From Pseudomonadota bacterium (GTDB lineage: Bacteria > Pseudomonadota > Gammaproteobacteria > Steroidobacterales > Steroidobacteraceae): 15,681 nucleotides of DNA. The stretch spans positions 1-15,681 of the forward strand of contig JAJXYU010000093.1 of assembly GCA_021780395.1 (NCBI GenBank), in the 5' to 3' direction. Both the position numbers and the translations under genes were made by a program. Below, piece by piece: positions 7,392 to 14,837 of the stretch (positions are counted from its first letter, which is position 1; each line of letters begins with the position of its first letter). Below the pieces are notes generated by a model. It made no database searches and was not told the DNA's origin. It was given only the letters and a program-made list of their open reading frames with translations.

Positions 7392-7417
7392 TAAGTCTCG
7401 GCAGACCGCGCCGATAC
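7391..7417 (+). promoter_or_regulatory. Sigma-28 (FliA) promoter for fliD
   Basis: TTAAGTCT (7391-7398), exactly 11 bases, then GCCGATAC (7410-7417). The -35 matches TAAAGTTT at 6 of 8 and the -10 matches GCCGATAA at 7 of 8. Predicted start is near 7424, about 39 bases before the ATG. It abuts the sigma-54 promoter, and the sigma-54 start falls inside its spacer, so the two polymerases could not bind together. Confidence 0.7.
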
Positions 7418-7462
7418 CTTGATCGAATCGGCGAGCGATGAACCACCGATGGTGAGGATCCC

Positions 7463-8995
7463 ATGAGCTCTGCGATATCATCGAGCACCGCCCCGAGCGC
7501 CGCGCCGGCAACGTCGTCGCCGACCAGCCCATCGAGCAACTCGCCGGCGAGCGCCGCGGCGCTCGTGACCTCGCAGGGCATCGGCTCCGGGCTCAACATC
7601 CCGGCAATCGTCTCGGCGCTGACCAGTTCGTACGGCGCGGCGCAGACCAACCAGCTGAACTCCCAGCAGACCGAGCTCAACACCGAGCTGTCGGCGTACG
7701 GGACGTTCAAGAGCGCGCTCGAGACGCTGCAGGCGGCGTTGACGCCGCTGCAATCGGCGGGCGCGCTCGCGGGCTTCACCGCGACGGTCGCCGACAAGAC
7801 GATCGCGAGCGCGTCGACCTCGGTCGGCGCGGTCGCGGGCCAGTACACGCTGCAGGTGCAGAATCTCGCGACGCCGGCGATCCTGACCTCCGCGCCATTC
7901 GCGAGCGCGAACACGGTCGTCGGGACCGGGACCCTCACGATCGGGGTGGGGTCGACCACGATGTCGCTGAACATCGACTCGACGAACAACACCCTCGCCG
8001 GGATCGCCGCGGCGATCAACGCCGCCCCGAACAATCCCGGCGTCAGCGCGAGCGTCCTGACGACCACCGCGGGCGCGCGGCTGGTGCTCTCCGGCACCGC
8101 GACCGGTGCCGCGAACGCGGTCACGGTCACTCAGTCCGGTGGCGACGGGGGCCTCTCGGCCCTGGTCTACGACCCGTCGGCCGGCACGACCGCACTCACC
8201 CAGACGCAGGCCGCGCAGGATGCGAACTTCACCTTGAACGGCTATGCCGGGACCAGTGCGAGCAACGTGGTCAACGGCGCGATCAGCGGGGTGAGTCTCA
8301 CGCTGCTCGCGCCGACCGCGAGCGGCGCGTCGACCACGCTGTCGATCGCGCCGGACACGAGCGGCGCGCAGACCTCGATCGGCACCTTCGTGACCGCGCT
8401 CAACGGCGTGCTGACCAGCATCCAGAGCCTGACCGGCTACGATCCGACGACCCAGACCGCCGGCCCGCTGAACGGCAACGCGACCCTGCAATCGTTCGAG
8501 AACCAGTTGCAGAACATCCTCGACCAGGTCCAGGCCGGCACGGGCGGCAACGCCGCGAACTCGCTCGCGGCCCTCGGGATCACCGCGAATCCGCAGGGAA
8601 CCTACGACACGAACTCGACCACGCTCGGCAACGCGCTCGGCGGCAACCTCGCCGGCGTCGAGAGCCTTGTGTCCGGCAGCAACGGCCTCGCGAGCCAGAT
8701 CAACGGCCTCGTGAACGGCTTCACGCAGACCGGCGGTCTGCTCGACACGATCACCCAGGGCTTGCAAACGGGCCTCGGCAACGTCGCGAAACAGCAGGCG
8801 GCATTGACCGCGCAGCTCGCGACCTACTCGGCGACGCTGACCGCGCAGTACAACGCGATGGACGCGGCGGTCGCGGCGCTCAAGCAGACGCAGACCTACC
8901 TGACCGCCGAGTTCAACCAAGGCAGCACGCAGAGCGCGCAGCCGAGCACGAGCTCGCTGAGCAGCGGCACGACGAGCACCACGTTCGGCGGCTGA
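7463..8995 (+). CDS. fliD: Flagellar filament cap protein FliD (HAP2)
   Basis: 510 residues from the ATG at 7463, with GAGGA at 7454-7458. FliD forms the cap at the filament tip under which flagellin folds. The family signature GIGSGLNIPAIVSAL occurs at residues 39-53; in most FliD proteins this lies within the first 10-15 residues. Here it is preceded by about 37 residues of Ser/Ala/Pro/Thr-rich sequence. A GTG at 7565 (V35) would give a conventional start but has no Shine-Dalgarno sequence, so the longer form is preferred. The middle holds beta-rich flagellin-hook-IN-like sequence (GYAGTSASNVVNGAISGVSL). The C-terminal coiled segment (QLATYSATLTAQYNAMDAAV) and the final T-x-L-T-A-E-F region are typical. 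No Cys or His and only four Lys. First gene of a fliD-fliS-fliT-like-PilZ unit, 11 bases before fliS. Confidence 0.94.
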   Translation: MSSAISSSTAPSAAPATSSPTSPSSNSPASAAALVTSQGIGSGLNIPAIVSALTSSYGAAQTNQLNSQQTELNTELSAYGTFKSALETLQAALTPLQSAGALAGFTATVADKTIASASTSVGAVAGQYTLQVQNLATPAILTSAPFASANTVVGTGTLTIGVGSTTMSLNIDSTNNTLAGIAAAINAAPNNPGVSASVLTTTAGARLVLSGTATGAANAVTVTQSGGDGGLSALVYDPSAGTTALTQTQAAQDANFTLNGYAGTSASNVVNGAISGVSLTLLAPTASGASTTLSIAPDTSGAQTSIGTFVTALNGVLTSIQSLTGYDPTTQTAGPLNGNATLQSFENQLQNILDQVQAGTGGNAANSLAALGITANPQGTYDTNSTTLGNALGGNLAGVESLVSGSNGLASQINGLVNGFTQTGGLLDTITQGLQTGLGNVAKQQAALTAQLATYSATLTAQYNAMDAAVAALKQTQTYLTAEFNQGSTQSAQPSTSSLSSGTTSTTFGG

Positions 8996-9006
8996 CGGAG
9001 CGCGCG

Positions 9007-9420
9007 ATGAGCTACACGCAGAACGGCGCAGCACGGTATCGGGCGGTGAACGCCCAGGGGCTGGTGGCCGATGCGAGTCCGGCGAAGCTCGTGCAGATCG
9101 CGTTCGACAACGTGCTCGCGCATCTCGCGGTCGCCCAAGGGTGCATGCGCCGGATCGAGAACGACCTGCCGCTCGCCGACGTGATCGCGAAAGGCAACGC
9201 GATCGGCAAGGCGGTGCTGCTGATCGGACACCTGAACGAGCGGCTCGACCTGGAGCGTGGCGGCGAAGTCGCGACGAACCTGCGGCTCCTGTACACGTAC
9301 ATGCTCGAGCGGCTCACGGTCGCGAACGCGAAAAACGACGCCGACCTCGTCGTCGAGGTCGCCGGGCTGGTGCGCGAGATCAAGAGCGGCTGGGATCGTC
9401 TCGTCGCGGAGGGGCGATGA
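9007..9420 (+). CDS. fliS: Flagellin export chaperone FliS
   Basis: 137 residues from ATG 9007 with GGAG at 8997-9000. FliS is a cytoplasmic four-helix chaperone that wraps the C-terminal helices of flagellin and prevents premature polymerisation before export. Family features seen: the early Tyr/Asn-rich start with ARYRAVNAQG, ASPAKLVQIAFDNVLAHLAVA in helix 1, KGNAIGKAVLLIGHLNERLD in the centre, and GGEVATNLRLLYTYMLERL followed by AN.KND and LVREIKSGWDRL at the end. Length is normal for FliS. It lies 11 bases after fliD, and its TGA overlaps the ATG of the next gene (ATGA), so the two are probably translationally coupled. Confidence 0.94.
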   Translation: MSYTQNGAARYRAVNAQGLVADASPAKLVQIAFDNVLAHLAVAQGCMRRIENDLPLADVIAKGNAIGKAVLLIGHLNERLDLERGGEVATNLRLLYTYMLERLTVANAKNDADLVVEVAGLVREIKSGWDRLVAEGR

Positions 9421-9746
9421 ACGGGACGTCGTCGGAGCCGAATGCGGGCTTGCGTCTCGCCTGGCGCCTGTCGCGCGAGCTCGCGCAGATCGCCGATCAT
9501 GGCGAGGTCGATCGGATCCCCGCCCTCGACGCCGAGCGACGCGCGCTGCTAGAGTCGCTGCGGCTCGCGCGGGTGCCGCTCGACGAAGAGGCAAGACGGT
9601 TGTGGCAGGAGATCGCTGCGTTGAACGATCGGGCGATCGGGGTGCTGGAGCACCGCCGGCGCGCGCTCGAGCGCGAGGTGGACGTCGCGGTGGCCGGCGC
9701 GCGCGCGCTGCGGGCCTACGCGGCGAACACCGGCGCGCTGCGGTGA
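9417..9746 (+). CDS. fliT: FliT-like small flagellar chaperone (by position)
   Basis: 109 residues starting at the ATG in the ATGA overlap with fliS; GGAGGGG lies a few bases upstream. The sequence is almost wholly helical, rich in Ala, Arg, Glu and Leu (ALDAERRALLESLRLARVPL, LNDRAIGVLEHRRRALEREV), with no membrane segment or signal peptide. Size, helical make-up and position right after fliD and fliS fit FliT, the chaperone that binds the filament cap protein FliD, and its counterpart in pseudomonads (FleP). Sequence conservation in this family is poor, so the name rests mainly on context; it could be another small coiled-coil export factor. FlhDC repression, the second job of enteric FliT, is not expected because this cluster is of the FleQ type. 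Confidence 0.65.
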   Translation: MNGTSSEPNAGLRLAWRLSRELAQIADHGEVDRIPALDAERRALLESLRLARVPLDEEARRLWQEIAALNDRAIGVLEHRRRALEREVDVAVAGARALRAYAANTGALR

Positions 9747-9765
9747 GCGGGCCGCGGGCACGGCG

Positions 9766-10326
9766 ATGAGCGATCCCGTGCTCGGCGAAGGCCTGGTTTT
9801 CGAAGGCGTGCTGCCGCTCGACTGGCAGGAGGCGCCGCTCCCCGACGGGGCCGAGCTCGCGCGGTGGAACGCCGATGGCGTGTTGTTGCTCGGCGCCGAA
9901 GCCTCGCTCGAGGAAGCCCGCAGCCACGAGGCGCTGAAGGAGGAGTCGCCGGCGCTCGCGCACGAGCTGCAACGGCTCGAATTCAAGCTCGACATCCTGC
10001 TGCGCCTGACCGCGGAACTCGCGACACAACACAGCCCGTTGCCGGCGCCGCAGAGCCTGCGCTTGTCCTCGCAAGGCCTCGAGTGGACCGGCGCGGATGC
10101 GCCGCGCGCCGGCGCGACGGGGATCGCGCGCCTGTACGTGAACCGGGCGCTCCCCCAACCGTTGCGTCTGCCTTGCCGGGTCGTCGACGAGCGGCGGGCG
10201 GGGGAACGGCGGGTCGTGCGCTTGCGCTTCATGGGCTTGAGCGATGGGGTCGTCGAGGCCCTCGATCGCCTGATCTTCCGTCACCATCGGCGCTTGGTCG
10301 CCGGCGCACGACACACGCCTGAGTGA
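9766..10326 (+). CDS. Atypical PilZ-domain protein without the RxxxR ligand motif
   Basis: 186 residues from ATG 9766; no clear Shine-Dalgarno sequence, and the gap to the fliT-like gene is only 19 bases, so translation may depend on upstream ribosomes. The N-terminal half ends in a heptad-like helix (about 57-86, Leu at 64, 68, 71, 75, 78, 81). The second half resembles a PilZ beta barrel: LRLSSQGLEW (98-107) stands where the (D/N)xSxxG motif is expected, keeping Ser and Gly but losing the acidic or amide residue, and VVEALDRLIFRHHRR near the end is the usual closing helix. No RxxxR precedes the barrel, so direct c-di-GMP binding is doubtful. PilZ proteins with a heptad helix and without ligand motifs are known from xanthomonads and form oligomers. 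Position between fliT-like and fleQ suggests a motility role. Last gene of the fliD unit. Confidence 0.7.
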   Translation: MSDPVLGEGLVFEGVLPLDWQEAPLPDGAELARWNADGVLLLGAEASLEEARSHEALKEESPALAHELQRLEFKLDILLRLTAELATQHSPLPAPQSLRLSSQGLEWTGADAPRAGATGIARLYVNRALPQPLRLPCRVVDERRAGERRVVRLRFMGLSDGVVEALDRLIFRHHRRLVAGARHTPE

Positions 10327-10378
10327 TACCGGTTCGGCCGCCACGCCGGATCGGGCGGTCGACGCCGCCGCGTTCCGT

Positions 10379-10407
10379 TTGACGTTCATGCTGCACTGTC
10401 ATATTGT
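10379..10407 (+). promoter_or_regulatory. Sigma-70-type promoter for fleQ
   Basis: TTGACG (10379-10384), 17-base spacer, TATTGT (10402-10407): 5 of 6 and 4 of 6 matches to the consensus with ideal spacing. Predicted start near 10414, giving a leader of about 96 bases. The 183-base gap turns sharply AT-rich here compared with its GC-rich surroundings. A housekeeping promoter for the top regulator agrees with P. aeruginosa fleQ. Confidence 0.6.
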
Positions 10408-10418
10408 TTCGCTTGGGC

Positions 10419-10446
10419 ATTGACTGAGCAATGTCAATAAGTTACA
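10419..10446. promoter_or_regulatory. Dyad with FleQ half-sites in the fleQ leader, possible operator
   Basis: ATTGAC (10419-10424), 8 bases, GTCAAT (10433-10438) form a perfect inverted repeat just downstream of the predicted start. Both arms are half-sites of the FleQ consensus GTCAaTAAATTGAC; the right one extends as GTCAATAAGTTACA (10 of 14). The location suits negative autoregulation. Half-sites alone occur elsewhere in the window by chance, so confidence is moderate at best. Confidence 0.4.
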
Positions 10447-10464
10447 GAAAAACCCTGAGAAAAA

Positions 10465-10502
10465 GCCGTAACTAAAAGGGTTGCGGCTCACCCATAGGGT
10501 GA
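10465..10502 (+). promoter_or_regulatory. Two adjoining hairpins before fleQ, the second hiding the Shine-Dalgarno sequence
   Basis: Hairpin 1: GCCGTAAC (10465-10472) pairs with GTTGCGGC (10480-10487), one G-U, loop TAAAAGG. Hairpin 2 starts on the next base: TCACCC (10488-10493), loop ATA, GGGTGA (10497-10502). GGGTGA is the likely Shine-Dalgarno sequence for the ATG at 10510 (7-base spacing), and TCACC copies the 16S rRNA anti-Shine-Dalgarno sequence. The pairing is seen; control of translation is inferred. Confidence 0.45.
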
Positions 10503-10509
10503 CTGGGGG

Positions 10510-11964
10510 ATGCGGATGGAGCCTGAGACCGTGGCAGAACCCGAAATCTTGCTCTTCGAGCCGTCCGATTCGCGCGCGATGCTCACGGAAACGGTGCTGC
10601 GCTTCCTCGAGATCGAGCCGCGCCGGGTCCACGGGTTCGAGGAGCTGCGCGAAGCGGCGCTGCGCGACGACGCGGCCTGGCTCGGGATCATCGCGGCGCA
10701 GGAGTTGATCGACACCGGCGCGGCCGAGTTCGCCGAGCTGGTGCGCGCGATGCCCCAGCCGGTGCCGCTCGCGGTGCTCGGCGCGGACCGGCGGCCGAGC
10801 GTCGCCGAGGCGATCGGCGACCTGGTCTGGCTCCCGGTCGAATGGCCGATCAAACGTACCCGGCTCTCCGCCGTACTCGCCGAGATGCAGGTCCTGCGCG
10901 AGCGGGGCAGCCGACGGCGGCCCCGTGCGCAATACCGGCCGAGCGGCCGATCCTCCGCGATGCGGATCGTGCATCGGATGATCGAGCAGGTCGCGCCGTT
11001 CGACACCAACGTGCTGCTGCTCGGCGAGTCGGGCACGGGCAAGGAACTGGCCGCGCGTCACATCCACGAGCTGTCGTCGCGGGCGGGCCATCCGTTCGTT
11101 CCGGTCAATTGCGGCGCGATTCCGGCGGACCTCCTCGAGAGCGAACTGTTCGGGCACGAGAAGGGAGCCTTCACCGGCGCGCTGTCGGCACGGATCGGCC
11201 GCTTCGAGTTCGCCGAGGGCGGCACGTTGTTCCTCGACGAGATCGGCGACATGTCCCTGCAGATGCAGGTGAAGCTCCTGCGCGTGCTGCAGGAGCGCTG
11301 CTTCGAGCGGGTCGGCAGCAATCGGGTGATCCAGTGCAACGTGCGGATCATCGCCGCGACCCATCGCGACCTGCAGGCCGCGATCGACGCAGGGCGGTTT
11401 CGCGAGGATCTGTTCTACCGGTTGAACGTGTTTCCGATCGAGATGCCGCCGCTGCGCGACCGGCTCGAGGACCTGCCGGTCCTGATCGAACACCTGCTCG
11501 AGCGCCAGACCCGCGCGGCGACGCCGTCGATCCGGTTCGACGAGGGGGCGATGCGCCGGCTCGCGTCGATGGCCTGGCCGGGTAACGTCCGCGAACTCGC
11601 GAACCTGCTCGAGCGGCTCGCGATCCTCTATCCCGGTCGGACCGTCCGTGCGGAGGATCTGCCGGACCGCTACCGCGGTACCGGCATGGCGCCCGTCCCG
11701 CCCGCGGATCCCGCGGCAAGCGCCGCCGCCGCGAAGGGCGGGATCTGCTCGCCGAGCGACGATGCGCCGATGCCGGCGGCAGCGGACGATGACTGGCCGC
11801 AGGGCGGGATCGATCTGAAGGATCACCTGAACGCGATCGAGCTGCGCTTGATTCGCCAGGCCCTCGTCGAGGCCGATGGCACGATCGCGGGCGCCGCGCG
11901 GCTCTTGAAGATGCGGCGGACGACGCTCGTCGAGAAACTGCGAAAATACCAGTTGAATGCCTGA
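10510..11964 (+). CDS. fleQ: Sigma-54-dependent flagellar master regulator FleQ
   Basis: 484 residues. FleQ is an AAA+ activator that opens sigma-54 promoters of early flagellar genes and, in Pseudomonas, switches to biofilm control on binding c-di-GMP. Domains seen: a receiver-like FleQ domain (about 10-125) without a clear phosphorylation site; an AAA+ core with Walker A GESGTGKE (172-179), the sigma-54-contacting loop GAFTGA (219-224), Walker B GTLFLDE (238-244) and [20 protein letters not shown]; a variable Ala/Pro linker; and a Fis-type helix-turn-helix at the C-terminus ([20 protein letters not shown]). The segment [20 protein letters not shown] before the helix-turn-helix is close to P. 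aeruginosa FleQ. The start could also be ATG 10516, for which GGGGG at 10505-10509 is better placed. The c-di-GMP residues appear altered: Q-Y-R-P (141-144) in place of LFRS, and R183-H184 in place of Arg-Asn. Confidence 0.93.
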   Translation: MRMEPETVAEPEILLFEPSDSRAMLTETVLRFLEIEPRRVHGFEELREAALRDDAAWLGIIAAQELIDTGAAEFAELVRAMPQPVPLAVLGADRRPSVAEAIGDLVWLPVEWPIKRTRLSAVLAEMQVLRERGSRRRPRAQYRPSGRSSAMRIVHRMIEQVAPFDTNVLLLGESGTGKELAARHIHELSSRAGHPFVPVNCGAIPADLLESELFGHEKGAFTGALSARIGRFEFAEGGTLFLDEIGDMSLQMQVKLLRVLQERCFERVGSNRVIQCNVRIIAATHRDLQAAIDAGRFREDLFYRLNVFPIEMPPLRDRLEDLPVLIEHLLERQTRAATPSIRFDEGAMRRLASMAWPGNVRELANLLERLAILYPGRTVRAEDLPDRYRGTGMAPVPPADPAASAAAAKGGICSPSDDAPMPAAADDDWPQGGIDLKDHLNAIELRLIRQALVEADGTIAGAARLLKMRRTTLVEKLRKYQLNA

Positions 11965-11976
11965 CGGGAAATTGAC
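11963..11976. promoter_or_regulatory. FleQ-box-like sequence at the fleQ/fleS junction
   Basis: GACGGGAAATTGAC matches the FleQ consensus GTCAaTAAATTGAC at 10 of 14 positions, with the whole right half AAATTGAC intact. It overlaps the fleQ stop codon. The following 79-base gap is AT-rich and also contains a perfect TTGACA (11972-11977), but no convincing -10 at 16-18 bases and no sigma-54 motif. Activation of fleSR by FleQ is established in P. aeruginosa; here it is inferred. Confidence 0.35.
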
Positions 11977-12043
11977 ACCGTCTTCGTCGCGACGCCGAGA
12001 TTTTCGATAACTCTCTGAATTAGAAATCGAAATTTCCGGAGGC

Positions 12044-13101
12044 ATGAATTTTGCTTCCGGCTTCGGTATGCAGTCGCTGACCGTCGAATCCCGTCATGCC
12101 TCGCGCGCCGTGCGCCGCGCCGCGCGCATCGAGCCGGACGGCCTGCGGGTCGAGACGGTGCTGAGCGCGCTGCCCGGCGGTGCGCTGCTGCTCGATGCCG
12201 ACGGCGTGATTCGCGAATGCAACGCGGCCGCGGCGGAACTCCTCGCCGGCGCGGCGCCCGGCGTCCGCTTCGACGCGCTGCTGCCGCGATGCCGGTCGCC
12301 GGGCTCGGCGTGCGGCGAACTCATCGAACTTGCGGGCGCGCGCTGCGCGACCGTGTCGCGCCGGCCGCTCGCCGGCGGGGGCGAGATCGTGTTGATCGCC
12401 GACGTCACGCCGCAGCAACGTATGCAGCGTCTGCTCGCCCGACAACAACGCTTGCTCACGCTCGGCGAACTCGCGGCCGGCCTCGCGCACCAGATCCGCA
12501 CGCCGCTCGCCGCGGCGCTGCTGTACGCCTCGCAGATGACCCTGCCCGACCGGACCCCCGGGTCTCTCGCGCGTTGCGCCGCCAAGACCGCGGCGAGCCT
12601 GCGGCAACTCGACCGGCTGGTCACCGAGATGCTCGCCTTCGCGCACGGCGGCGCCGAACGCGAGCCGGTCAGCGTCAGCGCGCTGCTCGAGCAGGTCGCG
12701 CAGTGGGTGCGTCCGGTGATGCGCGACGGCGTCACGCTCACGATCCGCACCGAAGCGCCGAGGCTCACGGTGCGCGCGAACGCGTCGGCGCTCGCCTCGG
12801 CGGTGATGAACCTGGCGATCAACGCGCTGCAGGCCTCCGAGGGCCGGATCGCGATCGAGCTGCTCGCCCGCGACGGGAGCGCGGGACGGGCGCAGATCGT
12901 CGTGCGCGACGATGGTCCCGGGATCCCGCCGGGCCTGCGCGAGCGCCTGTTCGAGCCCTTCTTGACGACCCGCGCCGGCGGCAACGGCATCGGCTTGTCG
13001 ATCGTCAAGTCGGTGGTCGACGCGCACCAGGGCAGCGTCCGTCTAGTCGATTCGGCGGTGGGCGCGACGTTCGTGATCGATCTACCCGCGGAGAGTCCGG
13101 C

Positions 13102-13105
<4 letters not shown>
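12044..13105 (+). CDS. fleS: Flagellar sensor histidine kinase FleS
   Basis: 353 residues from ATG 12044. GGAGG (12038-12042) is only one base from this ATG; a second in-frame ATG at 12068 has no Shine-Dalgarno sequence, so the start is uncertain within eight codons. FleS phosphorylates FleR and so controls the middle tier of flagellar genes. Domains: a PAS-like region (about 36-120, ALPGGALLLDADGVIRECNAAAAELL), the H-box GLAHQIRTPLAAALLYASQM with phospho-accepting H149, the N-box NLAINALQA (about 256-264), DDGPGIPPGLRERLFEPFLTT (from about 289) and the G2 box GGNGIGLSIVKSVV (about 313). No membrane segment is visible, so it is a soluble kinase like P. aeruginosa FleS but with a shorter N-terminus. 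The TGA overlaps the fleR ATG. Confidence 0.93.
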
Positions 13106-14474
<1,369 letters not shown>

Positions 14475-14478
<4 letters not shown>

Positions 14479-14816
14479 GCAGCGTGCAGATCTCGCAGGT
14501 GCTCGCCGAGATGCGCGCGCTGCAGTCGCGGATCGGCGCGGCGCAGCTCGATCAACCGCAGCCGCTGTCGATCGGCGCGCCGCCGCCCGCCCACGCCGAC
14601 TTCGGGCAGATCCTGCAACGCTCGATCGACGGTGTCGCCCGCATGGAGGATCACGCCGATCGAATGGCCGACGCCTACGAGGCCGGGGTCAAGGGTGTCG
14701 ATCTGACCAAGGTGATGATCGAGGTCCAGAAGGCGGGTCTCGCGTTTCACGCGATGACCGAGATCAGGAACAAACTGATCGATGCCTACAACCAAGTGAT
14801 GAACATGTCCGTATGA
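14475..14816 (+). CDS. fliE: Flagellar hook-basal body protein FliE
   Basis: 113 residues from the GTG overlapping the fleR stop; a G-rich stretch (GGGGGCGG) precedes it. FliE is the small adaptor between the MS-ring (FliF) and the proximal rod and the first rod protein exported. The N-terminal helix VQISQVLAEMRALQS aligns with other FliE proteins and supports the GTG over a later ATG at 14511. The diagnostic C-terminal half is present: FGQILQRSIDGVARM, then GVDLTKVMIEVQKAGLAFHAM and TEIRNKLIDAYNQVMNM. Length is normal. I see no sigma-54 or sigma-28 promoter in the end of fleR, so it seems to depend on upstream transcription. It lies 21 bases before fliF. Confidence 0.94.
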
Positions 14817-14837
14817 CCGGATCGCGGGGGATGACGC

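Noticed and set aside
8813..11109. Further ATTGAC or GTCAAT half-sites (8813-8818 in fliD, 11104-11109 in fleQ)
   Set aside because: Six-base half-sites are expected several times by chance in a window of this size and these have no second half.
12023..12036. GAAAT-CGAA-ATTTC hairpin just before fleS
   Set aside because: Only 5 A/T-rich base pairs, expected by chance in an AT-rich gap.
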